The notes under the pieces: model-generated
Told to the model about the DNA's origin: nothing
The model's database searches: none
The model's input: the letters and a program-made list of their open reading frames with translations, nothing else
Program-made: the position numbers and the translations under genes
In this document: positions 1-8,482 of the stretch, in pieces
Layout: the number at the start of each line of letters is the position of its first letter
How positions within the stretch are numbered: the stretch's first letter is position 1
Assembly: GCF_002933875.1 (NCBI RefSeq)
Contig: NZ_BFAV01000003.1
Location: 1 to 40,545 of the forward strand
Direction: 5' to 3'
Source: Desulfocucumis palustris
Lineage (GTDB): Bacteria; Bacillota; Desulfotomaculia; Desulfotomaculales; Desulfocucumaceae
DNA: 40,545 nt

Positions 1-35
1 AGAGTGTTGAAAAACACATTGAAAAAACAATAAAC
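1..35 (-). repeat. Dispersed 35-bp repeat, copy A (window edge)
   Basis: The reverse complement of this stretch is identical over 35 bp to 38215-38249, and about 27 bp of it recur at 22157-22183. It may extend past the left edge of the window. All three copies lie between genes. Function unknown; probably one end of a dispersed repeat family. Confidence 0.8.
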
Positions 36-55
36 ATGTTGCTAAACTACCGCCC

Positions 56-177
56 GAGGCCGTTCAAAAAGCTCCAGATGCAAGGCGCGGCAAGGCTTCA
101 AGCTTAAGTGTACTCGTAGTACGTCGAGCATTGAGGCCGCAGCCGCAACGCAGCAGATGGACTTTTTCAACGGCCTC
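56..177. repeat. Palindromic repeat element of about 120 bp
   Basis: The two ends are imperfect inverted repeats of about 25 bp: GAGGCCGTTCAAAAAG at 56 and, read from the other strand, GAGGCCGTTGAAAAAG at 177. The interior is also an imperfect palindrome centred near TACTCGTAGTA at 109-119. There is no coding potential. It resembles the non-autonomous palindromic elements scattered in many bacterial genomes. A 12-bp piece of its end (GGCCGTTGAAAA) recurs next to repeat copy B at 22141. It lies just downstream of the 199-1164 gene and could form a hairpin in that mRNA. Confidence 0.6.
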
Positions 178-198
178 CTAGAAATTCACGCCAAACCA

Positions 199-1164
199 TC
201 AATACCGGGGATAGATATATGGATTTTGCGGCTGCTCCGAATTTTCACAGGAAGTAACCTTAATCACAGGAACGTTTTGCTGCTCATACGTCCCCTTTTT
301 AATAGTCCCCTTTACGGTCACCCATTGCCCCTTTTCCAAACTCCCGGTATTGTCGTACTCGCATATTAAACCTCCCAGCGTGGCGTCGGCGGCGCAGCAG
401 GTAATCACGTAACGGGCCACTCCAAATTGATTGGGCATAAAACTGTCGTCCTTGTCCACAAAACCAAGTATGGTGATTTCTTTACCGATATAATCATCAA
501 GAAACACATAAAGTTCGGACATCACGTAGTTGTAATTTTCATCGCTCACCTCTATCAGGCCGGCCTGCTTCAGTTCTTTGGCCAGCGGCCTTACAGGCCC
601 CTGGGCCGGGTTATCTTCCTGTTTGTCGGCGTTATTTGGGTCTGCCTGGGCCACCGGCCCGTTGTCACCGGGATTAATTGCCCCGGCCCCATCACCGGCA
701 GCCGTTTTGCTATCTATGACATCCTGAGAGCTTGTACTTTCTTCAGGGGTCTTTACTATACCTTCACCGTCCCGTACCGCGGGCTCAAGCCCATTGGGCC
801 GGCCGCCGCTTACCGTTCCGGCGTCAAGGCTGATTTTTTTATTGGCAGCCGCGTTGGCGTCCAGGGTGGTGTGAGGTAATAGATATGCCATTAATAAAGG
901 AATGATAAAGACTATATAGCCCCATTTTACCCCCCTGACGGAATTGGAATGATTATGACTCATGGCTACCCCCGGGTTTGGCCGGAAGAACTGTACAACA
1001 AACATAAGAAACATAACAACCGCCGTTGCCTTTGTAATTCCGGCAAACCGGGGGTTGATATAGACGGTTATTGTTCCGGTATCCACAAGCCAATATAAAA
1101 ATAAACTGAATCCAAGTAAAATAAAGGCTTTTAATTTATTTTCCAGGTTTAATACTGTCCGCAC
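199..1164 (-). CDS. TIGR03943/YcgQ-like putative permease subunit
   Basis: Partner of the permease upstream. The N-terminal third has three hydrophobic segments (ILLGFSLFLYWLV, AVVMFLMFVVQFF and YIVFIIPLLMAYLL). A Pro/Gly/Asp-rich low-complexity linker of about 90 residues follows. The C-terminal soluble domain contains RYVITCCAADATLGG and a beta-rich segment, as in the DUF1980/TIGR03943 family paired with YcgR/YraQ-type permeases in Firmicutes. The frame is open to an ATG at 1212, but that start overlaps the upstream gene by 34 bp. I prefer the GTG at 1164 because AGGGGTGA sits 8 nt upstream; an ATG at 1188 is also possible. The substrate is unknown; metal or oxyanion handling is often suggested for these pairs. 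The family call rests on topology and the CCAAD motif. Confidence 0.75.
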   Translation of the reverse strand: MRTVLNLENKLKAFILLGFSLFLYWLVDTGTITVYINPRFAGITKATAVVMFLMFVVQFFRPNPGVAMSHNHSNSVRGVKWGYIVFIIPLLMAYLLPHTTLDANAAANKKISLDAGTVSGGRPNGLEPAVRDGEGIVKTPEESTSSQDVIDSKTAAGDGAGAINPGDNGPVAQADPNNADKQEDNPAQGPVRPLAKELKQAGLIEVSDENYNYVMSELYVFLDDYIGKEITILGFVDKDDSFMPNQFGVARYVITCCAADATLGGLICEYDNTGSLEKGQWVTVKGTIKKGTYEQQNVPVIKVTSCENSEQPQNPYIYPRY

Positions 1165-1178
1165 TCCCGGTATCACCC

Positions 1179-2276
1179 CTATTGCCATAAATTTATCATA
1201 TAAGCACCACAAATTATTAATAAGGTAACTATGACGGTTAAAATAACCACAAAACGCAGTTTAAAGGCATTGAGCAGCATCAATATGTTTTTCAAATCGA
1301 TCATTGGACCAAATACCATAAAAGCAAGCAGCGAGCCGCTGGAAAATAGGTTGATGAAAGATGCCGCTATAAAAGCATCCGCCGACGAGCATACCGACAA
1401 CCCAAAGGCAAAACTCATCATGGTTAAGATTGATGAAAAGGATTCCTTTCCGATGCCTGTTAACAAATCCTGGGAAATGAAAGACTGGGCTGTGGCGGCT
1501 AAAAAAGCTCCCAGCATCAGATATTTACCCATTTCAAAAAACTCGTCGCAGGCATCCTGAAAAGTGCCGCGTATTTTACCGCTAAAAGTCCCCGGCGAAT
1601 ACTCCTGATGGTGGCTGCAGCCGCAGCCGCAACCATGTCCGTGCATGTCCGCGCCCGCTTTCAACTCCCTGCCGTGAAAAAGAAAGCTTAATATCAATCC
1701 GGTTAAGCAGGCCACAATAAAGGAAAAGCCCAGCCTGAACCAAACAATATCGGGCCTGACAGTAAAGGCGATGGCTGTTGAGGAAGCCACCACGGGGTTA
1801 ATAACGGGCGCGGCCAGCATAAATGTTATGGCGCTATATAAAGGAACACCCTTCTGAACCAGCCTCCTGGCCACCGGTACAATACCGCATTCGCATACAG
1901 GAAAAATAATCCCCAGCAGGGAGGCGATTAATATGCTAAACAGCCTGCTTTTAGGCAATACCCTACCGATTGTCTCTTCGGAAACGAAGTTTTGAATTAT
2001 TGCCGATACAAAAACACCTATAATAATAAATGGCAATGCTTCAATGATAATACTTAAAAAAACGGTTTTAAAGTTTAAAATGCCGGCCGAAGAAACACTT
2101 TGTTTTATGTATTCCGACAAACCTTTTAGCTCGGCCAGCTTTAACAGGTGCCACATTAAGTAAAGACAGGATAGAGCAAAGGCAATATATATGATTTTTG
2201 TTGAACTTTTAATTATAATTCTCAATTCATTTCTCTCCCCGGCAGCGGCGACCGCTTGTCCAATCAGCTTTATCAT
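1179..2276 (-). CDS. Permease of the ArsP/YraQ/YcgR family (DUF318)
   Basis: Integral membrane protein of 365 residues with about eight predicted helices. The family motif FPVCECGIVPVARR is present, followed by GVPLYSAITFMLAAPVINPVV, and the second half repeats the pattern with SVCSSADAFIAASF. Between the halves is a metal-binding-looking cytosolic loop, HGHGCGCGCSHH. ArsP-type members export methylated arsenicals; YraQ/YcgR members have uncertain substrates, so I do not assign one. It is followed by its YcgQ-like partner, whose start overlaps or nearly abuts this stop. The ATG at 2276 has AGGCGG 10 nt upstream; an in-frame TTG 17 codons later, preceded by GGGGAGAG, is an alternative. Confidence 0.8.
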   Translation of the reverse strand: MIKLIGQAVAAAGERNELRIIIKSSTKIIYIAFALSCLYLMWHLLKLAELKGLSEYIKQSVSSAGILNFKTVFLSIIIEALPFIIIGVFVSAIIQNFVSEETIGRVLPKSRLFSILIASLLGIIFPVCECGIVPVARRLVQKGVPLYSAITFMLAAPVINPVVASSTAIAFTVRPDIVWFRLGFSFIVACLTGLILSFLFHGRELKAGADMHGHGCGCGCSHHQEYSPGTFSGKIRGTFQDACDEFFEMGKYLMLGAFLAATAQSFISQDLLTGIGKESFSSILTMMSFAFGLSVCSSADAFIAASFINLFSSGSLLAFMVFGPMIDLKNILMLLNAFKLRFVVILTVIVTLLIICGAYMINLWQ

Positions 2277-2545
2277 TATATTTAAACCGCCTGGAATATA
2301 TGATTTTTGGCAATAAAAAAGCCTTTAAAATTCCTGTTCACAAAAAAATCACTGCTCTGGATAAGAATTAATCCTATTTACTGATCAATATTATTATTCT
2401 GCCGGGTAAAACATGTCAACCCAATAAAAAGAAAAACAAATTTTAAAAAATTTAATAGGATATATGAGCAAACCCCCGCCGCATCGCCGGGGAACAGTCC
2501 GGTTAAATTTTATCATTGTGGTTTTTTGTGTAACATTTTTTATTA

Positions 2546-2566
2546 AACATACGTCTATGTTATAAC
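2546..2566 (+). promoter_or_regulatory. Inverted repeat AACATA-CGTC-TATGTT overlapping a TATAAC -10
   Basis: A perfect 6-bp inverted repeat with a 4-bp spacer abuts TATAAC at 2561-2566, about 28 nt upstream of the SIMPL gene start. No good -35 is visible, which would fit an activator- or repressor-controlled promoter. The rest of the divergent gap (2277-2593) is AT-rich and also holds a GC-rich inverted repeat (CCCC...GGGG) near 2473-2492. No gene is seen there. Confidence 0.35.
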
Positions 2567-2593
2567 GATAATCTCAAAAAGGAGGTGAAAATT

Positions 2594-3340
2594 TTGAATA
2601 CCGAGGAGAAAAGCCGTATACTTCCCGGACTGATAATGGCTGCGGTGATATCCCTGGCATTAATTATTTGCACGCTTATCCTGGCTGCCCCGTTAAAAAA
2701 CTATGCCAGCAGCAAGAACACCATCACTGTTACCGGTGCCGCCAAGAAGCAGATGGTATCCGACCTGGTTGTATGGCGTGGAAGTTTTTCAACCCAATCC
2801 CCGCAGCTTCCCGAAGCATATAACAGGCTGTCCCAGGACCAGTTAAAGGTAAAAAATTACCTGCTGCAAAAAGGTATCGCGGAAAAGGACATAGTGTTTG
2901 CTTCCATCCAGACCATTCCCCTGTACCAGATCAATCCCAACGGAATTCAGTCAAATGTACTGGAGGGTTACAGGCTTCTTCAAAATGTGGAAATCAAGTC
3001 GGCCGATGTGGACAAAATTACGGAAGTATCCCGCACTTCCACCGAGCTAATCAACCAGGGAGTGGTTTTTGAATCTCAACCGCCCCAGTATTATTACACC
3101 AAGCTGAATGATTTAAAGGTGACAATGCTTGGGGAAGCCGCCAAAGACGCGAAAATCCGCGCGGAGCAACTTGCCAGGAACAGCGGCGGCCAAATCGGAG
3201 GGCTGCGTTCATCTAAAATGGGAGTTTTTCAGATAACTCCCCTTAATTCCACCGAGGTTTCCGACTATGGAATAAATGACACTTCTTCCCTGGAGAAAGA
3301 AATAACAGCCGTAGTTAACGTGGAGTTCTATGTAAAATAA
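2594..3340 (+). CDS. SIMPL domain-containing secreted or membrane-anchored protein (DUF541)
   Basis: One N-terminal hydrophobic segment (LIMAAVISLALIICTLILAA) serves as signal anchor. A SIMPL/DUF541 domain follows: NTITVTGAAKKQMVSDLVVWRGSFS at the start, a central VLEGYRLLQNVEIKSADVDKI, then AAKDAKIRAEQLARNSGGQIGGL and a final ITAVVNVEFYVK. These are the usual landmarks of this family (COG2859), whose bacterial role is poorly known; some relatives are linked to oxidative or envelope stress. The frame opens with a GTG at 2585, but that codon lies inside the Shine-Dalgarno AAAGGAGGTGA. The TTG at 2594, 8 nt after AGGAGG, is the likely start, giving 248 aa. A terminator follows. Confidence 0.85.
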   Translation: MNTEEKSRILPGLIMAAVISLALIICTLILAAPLKNYASSKNTITVTGAAKKQMVSDLVVWRGSFSTQSPQLPEAYNRLSQDQLKVKNYLLQKGIAEKDIVFASIQTIPLYQINPNGIQSNVLEGYRLLQNVEIKSADVDKITEVSRTSTELINQGVVFESQPPQYYYTKLNDLKVTMLGEAAKDAKIRAEQLARNSGGQIGGLRSSKMGVFQITPLNSTEVSDYGINDTSSLEKEITAVVNVEFYVK

Positions 3341-3368
3341 TAATTGAATAATATATTGTTTGTAGCAC

Positions 3369-3390
3369 CCCGGCTGTGTGCCGGGTTTTT
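3369..3390 (+). terminator. Intrinsic terminator after the SIMPL gene
   Basis: Stem CCCGGC/GCCGGG with loop TGTGT, followed directly by TTTTT. It begins 28 nt after the SIMPL stop and lies before the next gene. Confidence 0.85.
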
Positions 3391-3423
3391 CGTCATTACA
3401 ACTAACTTTGCAAGGGGTAAAAC

Positions 3424-4029
3424 ATGAATAGTAAATTTTACCACCTATCGCTTCTTATCAGCGTTTTACTGGTCTTGACATGGTCCGGGATCAATCCCTA
3501 CGACAGGTTCACCTGGCTTCTGGAGGTGCTGCCGGCACTGCTCGGAACAGTCATCCTTGCCGCGACTTATGGTAAATTCAAATTCACCACTTTCTGCTAT
3601 CTGCTCATTGCCGTACACATGGCCATCCTCATGGTTGGCGGCCATTACACCTATGCCAGGGTGCCGCTGTTTGACTGGCTAAAAGAGGTTTTTGATTTCA
3701 GCCGCAACCATTATGACCGGATAGGGCACTTCACCCAGGGATTTGTGCCGGCGATGGTTGCCCGGGAGATACTTTTACGGTTAACTCCCTTAAAGCCCGG
3801 TAAAATGCTGTCTTTTATAGTGATCAGCATATGTCTGGCCATTAGCGCCTCTTACGAGTTAATTGAGTGGTGGGTTGCCCTGGCCACGGGCACAGCCGCC
3901 GAAGCTTTTCTGGGAACCCAGGGCGACGTATGGGACACCCAGTGGGATATGTTCCTGGCGCTATGCGGCGCCGCAACCTCCCTATTAATATTTTCCGGAC
4001 TGCATAACCGGAAATTAAATGCTATTTAA
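3424..4029 (+). CDS. YjdF-like inner-membrane protein (DUF2238)
   Basis: Polytopic protein of 201 aa with about five or six helices. DUF2238/YjdF hallmarks are present: GGHYTYARVPLFDW, a polar YDRIGHFTQGFVPAMVAREILLR stretch, SASYELIEWW, and a C-terminal TQGDVWDTQWDMFLALCGA. Length fits the family (about 200 aa). Its biochemical role is unknown. AAGGGG lies 8 nt upstream of the ATG. It is separated from the SIMPL gene by a terminator, so it probably has its own promoter. Confidence 0.85.
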   Translation: MNSKFYHLSLLISVLLVLTWSGINPYDRFTWLLEVLPALLGTVILAATYGKFKFTTFCYLLIAVHMAILMVGGHYTYARVPLFDWLKEVFDFSRNHYDRIGHFTQGFVPAMVAREILLRLTPLKPGKMLSFIVISICLAISASYELIEWWVALATGTAAEAFLGTQGDVWDTQWDMFLALCGAATSLLIFSGLHNRKLNAI

Positions 4030-4135
4030 TATATATTTTGCTACCGGTTTCCGGGCATGTTAATTATATACAGTAACCCCGGTGGAATCGCGGTAATAAA
4101 ATAAAAGAAATTTTAATGAATCGGGGTGCTTCCAG

Positions 4136-4375
4136 ATGTATGTACAAAGACCAAAAATCCCTTTTACCTCTCCCCCGGGTCATGGTGGACTCCAATGCAA
4201 ACTCAATGTTATTCCCGGGGGCCGTATCGTTAGTTCCATGGCAGACGCCTATTCCCCGCCCTGTTGTGTCAGACCCCAGGCAGCTTGCGACCATATTCAG
4301 ATCAGGGCCGACATTATTCCATCCGCTCCCTGCAGGTATACGGGTTACAGGCACTTATCCGCACCGTCTGCCTGA
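4136..4375 (+). CDS. Candidate small Cys-containing protein, unknown
   Basis: 79-aa ORF starting at an ATG 7 nt after GGGGTG and ending 15 nt before a terminator hairpin, so it has the outline of a single-gene unit. The product is hydrophilic with four Cys positions, one of them a CC pair (SPPCCVRPQAACDH, then APCR). It has no signal peptide and no family I recognise. A longer ORF in another frame (4116-4421) and one on the other strand overlap it and have no ribosome binding site. It could equally be a non-coding stretch or a decayed gene; the evidence is only the signals around it. Confidence 0.4.
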   Translation: MYVQRPKIPFTSPPGHGGLQCKLNVIPGGRIVSSMADAYSPPCCVRPQAACDHIQIRADIIPSAPCRYTGYRHLSAPSA

Positions 4376-4390
4376 TTCAAACGCCCTAAG

Positions 4391-4410
4391 CCTCCTCCGG
4401 GAGGTTTTAT
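4391..4410 (+). terminator. Short hairpin terminator CCTCC/GGAGG
   Basis: Stem CCTCC with loop TCCG and GGAGG, then TTTTA. It is the natural end for the small ORF at 4136-4375. The stem is short and the U-tract weak. Confidence 0.55.
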
Positions 4411-4499
4411 TATCCCGCTAACAGGCTGCACCCTGCCCTGAAATTTTCATGTTCATCTCCCGCCGGTCCCGTTTCAGCGAATACCTATTTTTGTTAACA

Positions 4500-4892
4500 T
4501 TACCGGCGGCCCCAAAATTTACCAGGCAAAATAAAAATTGTCTTTATTATTAAATAAGCGAAAAAAACAACCAAAAAACCCCATAATCCCGCTACTATGT
4601 CTTTAAACTCCATGTTTCCCCTGCCCGTGATGCCCTGTTCAATTTCCAATCCGAACACCAGCACCATCAGCACCGTAAAGGTATACACAAAAGAAATGAC
4701 GGATATGTTCCACCTGGCAAGCCTTTTAAAAACCGAGTCCACCGCCCAAAATATCACAATGCCCATGATACCTATCAACCAAAAATGCAAATCCTTGTCC
4801 GACAGGTTTAAATTAAGGGCTCCGCTGACGCTCAGTAAAAAATCGTGAATAAAGTTGATTATACCCGCCAGGGCTTTTAATACTTCAGCCAA
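4500..4892 (-). CDS. Small integral membrane protein, unknown
   Basis: 130 aa with three clear hydrophobic segments (FWLIGIMGIVIFWAV, VISFVYTFTVLMVLVFGL, and IVAGLWGFLVVFFAYLIIKTIFIL) and an amphipathic N-terminus. The start is a TTG with AGGAG 7 nt upstream. I do not recognise a family; holin-like small size is the only hint, and there is no phage context. A TATACT -10-like element lies near 4981, within the 4893-5103 gap, which otherwise shows no gene. It is transcribed in the same direction as, and downstream of, the kinase gene. Confidence 0.7.
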   Translation of the reverse strand: MAEVLKALAGIINFIHDFLLSVSGALNLNLSDKDLHFWLIGIMGIVIFWAVDSVFKRLARWNISVISFVYTFTVLMVLVFGLEIEQGITGRGNMEFKDIVAGLWGFLVVFFAYLIIKTIFILPGKFWGRR

Positions 4893-5103
4893 TTCACCAC
4901 TCCTCTTTTGCCGTTACCCCTAAACATTTGTGCCTGGTGAGTAATCTCCCAACACATGTAAAAGGGCTGTCAAATCAAGTATAGCACATGGGCTTTCCCT
5001 GCTAAACGGCGACATGGCGGGCATAATTATAAAGATATGGAAGCCGATGGGCAGCTGCGGACAGCAAATTCCGGCAGAATGGTTTAAACGAAAAGGCCGC
5101 GGT

Positions 5104-6813
5104 TTACATACTGAAACGGACAAAAAAAGTCGTTCCTCCATCACCCGTGTCGATGTCAATGGTGGCATTGTGCCGGGCGGCAATGCTGTAGCAAACCGCC
5201 AGGCCCAGTCCGGTTCCGTTTTCCTTGGTGGTAAAGAACGGTGTGCCTATCTTTTCCAGAATTTCAGGCAGGATTCCACACCCCTGATCCTGTACGGACA
5301 GGTTGATTTTATCCCCCTCTATAAAGGTCCTTATACTTAACGTCTCGTCGGACTGCATGGCGTCAAGGCCGTTCCGGACAAGATTTAGAATCAATTGGCG
5401 AATTTCATTGTCATTCAGGTAAATTTCCTGCACTTCCTCAAGTTTTATGGCCACATATTTGTTGGAATGCATGGCGCTTGCGGCAATTAACGGCTCCATG
5501 GCCGTGATTATATTGTTAATGTTCTGCAATTCCATTTCCGACTGCCTGTTCCTGGCCATGGAAAGGAATTCAGTTATTATTGAATTGGCCCTGTCCAGTT
5601 CGGCGACCATTAGATCAAAATATTCCCTGTAATTGGAACAGTCCTCTTTTGAGGTGAGTAACTGAAGAAAACCGCGCACCGCGGTCATGGGATTTCTAAT
5701 TTCATGCCCTATGCCGGCGGCCAGTTGCCCCACCAGGTTAAGCCTGTCCAGTCTGTCCATTTCCTTTTGAATTTTTGTTTTGTTTGTAATATCCCTGATA
5801 ATTCCTGAAAAATATATCCGGCCCCTTGATTCCCACCTGGAAAAAGCTATTTCAACCGGTATTTCCTTCCCTTCCCTGTTAAGGGCGAAAGTCTCTATGG
5901 TTTTTCCAGCCGGGATTGAAGCAATTTCATGTAAACTGTTTATCTTTGCCGGATACCGGTGGCGCAGCCTCTCGGGTATGATAATGGTCAGGGGAGAACC
6001 CAGCGCTTCCTCCCGGGTGAAACCGAATATAATTTCCGCCGCTCTATTCCAGAACACTATGTTCCCCATATTATCAATGGTAACAATGGCGTCTCCGGCG
6101 GACCGGGCCACCGAGCGAAAATGCTCCTCGCTGTATTCCAATGACTCAATCAGGCGGCTGTTATGTAAAGCCATGGAAATATTTTTAGAAAAAGCGTTTG
6201 CCATTTTTACATCACCATTTTTAAAACCGCCGGGTTTATTGCCCAGGGCCAGGAGCCCCACCGTTTCCCCCTGTATGGTGAGAGGCGCGCACAGGACGTT
6301 TTCCAGAATAATGTGGCCCTCCGGCAATAGATTTGCCCACTCACTTTTGGGGAAGTCATTGCAATAAACCACCCCGCCGGTTTCGCAGGCAATTTTTCTC
6401 AAGCCGCGAATCGGGGCGGGAAGCGAAGAGTCAACGGCGCAGGAGGAATCGCCATAGGCAAGGTAAGGCGCCCTGGTTTCGGCATCATTGTTTTTATAGC
6501 TGATATATCCCGCCGCGGCTCCCAGCAGCTCCCTGCAGGATTCAAATATAACCCTGGCAGTCTCTTCAAAATTATCGTTTTCCAGCATAACCCGGGAAGT
6601 TCTCAACAGCGTTGACAACTCTTTTTGGCATATCCGGAATTCCTCCAGAACCCGGCTCAGTTCCTCCTCCACCTGCTTACGCCGGACTATTTCCCCCTGC
6701 AGCAATTTATTCAACTTCTCCAGTTCAGCCGTCTTCTCTTTTACCAGATGCTCCAGTTGCTTCCGGTATTCATGCTTCCTTTTCTTCTCCTTGGACAGTT
6801 TTTTAAAATTCAT
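5104..6813 (-). CDS. Soluble GAF-PAS sensor histidine kinase
   Basis: 569 aa with no membrane segment. Order: a basic coiled coil (1-75, rich in KKRKHEYRKQLEHLVKEKTAELEKL-type heptads), a GAF domain (about 75-220), a PAS domain (about 228-345, with NIVFWNRAAEIIFGFTREEALG), HisKA with the phosphorylated His near 370 (AAGIGHEIRNPMTAVRGFLQLL), and HATPase_c with N box LVRNGLDAM, G1 box DQGCGILPEI and G2 GTGLGLAV. The GHEIRNPMTAVRGFLQLL box resembles the Bacillus sporulation kinases KinA/KinE, so entry into the Spo0A phosphorelay is a reasonable guess. No response regulator is adjacent, so it is an orphan. The ATG has GGAGG about 12 nt upstream. A 9-bp inverted repeat lies upstream. Confidence 0.9.
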   Translation of the reverse strand: MNFKKLSKEKKRKHEYRKQLEHLVKEKTAELEKLNKLLQGEIVRRKQVEEELSRVLEEFRICQKELSTLLRTSRVMLENDNFEETARVIFESCRELLGAAAGYISYKNNDAETRAPYLAYGDSSCAVDSSLPAPIRGLRKIACETGGVVYCNDFPKSEWANLLPEGHIILENVLCAPLTIQGETVGLLALGNKPGGFKNGDVKMANAFSKNISMALHNSRLIESLEYSEEHFRSVARSAGDAIVTIDNMGNIVFWNRAAEIIFGFTREEALGSPLTIIIPERLRHRYPAKINSLHEIASIPAGKTIETFALNREGKEIPVEIAFSRWESRGRIYFSGIIRDITNKTKIQKEMDRLDRLNLVGQLAAGIGHEIRNPMTAVRGFLQLLTSKEDCSNYREYFDLMVAELDRANSIITEFLSMARNRQSEMELQNINNIITAMEPLIAASAMHSNKYVAIKLEEVQEIYLNDNEIRQLILNLVRNGLDAMQSDETLSIRTFIEGDKINLSVQDQGCGILPEILEKIGTPFFTTKENGTGLGLAVCYSIAARHNATIDIDTGDGGTTFFVRFSM

Positions 6814-6894
6814 TTATGTATCAAACCTCCGGCTGCACAAGCTGACAATATATTTTCTAGTTATTCAAAATCCGACATATCCGCAATAAAATCT

Positions 6895-6930
6895 ATTGCC
6901 CAGATAAGCAACTTAGCTCAACTGGGCAAT
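6895..6930. promoter_or_regulatory. Perfect 9-bp inverted repeat upstream of the kinase
   Basis: ATTGCCCAG (6895-6903) and CTGGGCAAT (6922-6930) with an 18-bp spacer, about 80-115 bp upstream of the kinase start. Candidate regulator site or RNA hairpin. The remaining gap to 7228 is very AT-rich with weak repeats (AAAATATCCTT twice) and no gene. Confidence 0.4.
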
Positions 6931-7228
6931 AAATTTCCACACGGCGCCAAAGGCCATTAATTCTTGTGCAGTTATTAATAATTCTCTCAAAAACAAAAAT
7001 ATCCTTCATTAATTTCCATTAACATTAACTGTGTTTGCAGATATAAGATTTTGAACAAATATTAAAATATCCTTATTTTTCAAAGAATCTGTTGTAGTAT
7101 ATTTTTCAGAGCATGTTGTCCGATAATCCTTAATCCCTTATAAATATACTAATTTGCTGTCAGCTATGCCGGCATGCGCAAATTTTGTTTTTTTACCAAC
7201 TAATTTAAAGTACTTATTTATCCACGGG

Positions 7229-7250
7229 AAAAAACCCGCACTCGGCGGGT
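7229..7250 (-). terminator. Intrinsic terminator after the nitronate monooxygenase gene
   Basis: Read on the minus strand: ACCCGC-CGAGT-GCGGGT followed by TTTTT. It starts 8 nt after the gene's stop codon. Confidence 0.85.
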
Positions 7251-7257
7251 CATGCTT

Positions 7258-8208
7258 TTAATCCCTGTATTCTTTTATTTCCCGTAGTAGTTTATTAAAA
7301 ATATCCTTCACCGGTAAAATATCCTTTATCATATGCACGTTCTTGCCGGCGAAAACCACGCCCTCCTGAACCTTGCCGATGCGGGACTTCTCCAGAGCGT
7401 TTATTATGCAGTATTGCCCCGTGCAGGCCTTAAGGCAGGCAGTGCAGTTTTTGGCTTTCTCCACCAGCCCGTTCAGCACATTGTTGACAAATGAATTTTT
7501 CAGCGCCCGTCCCGGCATTCCCACCGGGCTGGGTATAACCACCACATCATCGGCGGTGGCCCTCAAATACATCTGCTTAAACGCGTCCGCTACACTGCAT
7601 TCCTGGCTCAATACAAATCTAGTGGCCATCTGCACCCCGTCTGCGCCAAGTTTAAAAGTCCTGGCGATACCACCTCCATCCACCAGGCCGCCGGCTGCAA
7701 TCAAAGGTATTTTTATGGCTGAACGTATGGATGGCAATATATCAAACAGGGACTGATCGGTGCCCAGGTGCCCTCCGGCCTCGTTACCCTCGGCCACCAC
7801 CGCCGCCGCCCCGTATCTTTCTGCTATTTTCGCCAATCTGGCGGAGGAAACTATGGAAACCACAGGCACCCCGGCTTCCCTGCCCCAATTGAAAATATCC
7901 CGGGAAAAACCCGCCCCGGTGAATATTACGTCAATTTTCTCGTCAATAGCCGCCTTAACCAACTGGGCGAATTCCCTGACCGCAAACATAATGTTTACAC
8001 CCACGATGCCCCGGCTCAGTTTTTTTGCTTCCCTTATCTCCATTCTCATCTCTTCGGGAGTCATTCCAGTTGCTCCGATAACGCCAATGCCGCCGGCTTC
8101 GGCCACCGCCGCCGCCAGGGAAGCGGTGGAAACCCTAAGCGCCATACCCCCTTGAATAATGGGGAAACGGGGCATCAGATCCCCTATTTTCAACTGTGGT
8201 ATTTCCAA
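7258..8208 (-). CDS. Nitronate monooxygenase / 2-nitropropane dioxygenase-family flavoprotein
   Basis: FMN-dependent TIM-barrel protein. The family opening PRFPIIQGGMALRVS, GGIGVIGATGMTPEEM, VAEGNEAGGHLGTDQSLFD and the phosphate-binding IPLIAAGGLVDGGGIARTFKLGADGVQMATRF are all present. The C-terminal part has a Cys cluster (CTACLKACTGQYC) common in clostridial members and possibly able to bind an iron-sulfur cluster. The same fold includes FabK enoyl-ACP reductases; no fatty-acid genes are nearby except the distant acpS, so I keep the general name. The ORF extends to an ATG at 8238 without a ribosome binding site. The TTG at 8208, about 9 nt after AAGGAG, is the likely start (316 aa). A terminator follows. 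Confidence 0.85.
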   Translation of the reverse strand: MEIPQLKIGDLMPRFPIIQGGMALRVSTASLAAAVAEAGGIGVIGATGMTPEEMRMEIREAKKLSRGIVGVNIMFAVREFAQLVKAAIDEKIDVIFTGAGFSRDIFNWGREAGVPVVSIVSSARLAKIAERYGAAAVVAEGNEAGGHLGTDQSLFDILPSIRSAIKIPLIAAGGLVDGGGIARTFKLGADGVQMATRFVLSQECSVADAFKQMYLRATADDVVVIPSPVGMPGRALKNSFVNNVLNGLVEKAKNCTACLKACTGQYCIINALEKSRIGKVQEGVVFAGKNVHMIKDILPVKDIFNKLLREIKEYRD

Positions 8209-8388
8209 AGTACAGTCTCCTTCCAAAATTACTTGCATTACACATTAATAATACACTGAAAATGCCCGCCGTACAATTTTAATAGTTACACTTTATACAT
8301 AGATTATACATAAATAAGGATTTTTATAATATGGGCAAATACCGGGGGTAACGGCGAAAATATTGTCACATTAAGAACGGAGGGCGTT

Positions 8389-8442
8389 ATGAGGATTGAG
8401 ATTGGGGCCGGACAACATTTGGGAGATGCGGAGGTACCCTAA
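8389..8442 (+). pseudogene. 17-codon ORF with strong RBS, possible gene remnant
   Basis: CGGAGGG lies 5 nt upstream of an ATG that opens a 17-residue frame beginning MRIEIGAGQ and ending in TAA. The N-terminus recalls the start of SAM-dependent methyltransferases (M-[RK]-[IL]-E-I-G-[AS]-G), but nothing downstream continues it. It may be the 5' stub of a deleted gene or a leader peptide. This is speculative; no other gene is seen in 8209-8482. Confidence 0.2.
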
Positions 8443-8482
8443 AAAGCTAAACTAGGGGCAGGGACTTTTACAGGGATCTACC

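Noticed and set aside
4064..4421. Two further ORFs (96 aa minus, 101 aa plus) over the small Cys ORF
   Set aside because: Neither has a ribosome binding site; at most one frame in this stretch is likely real.
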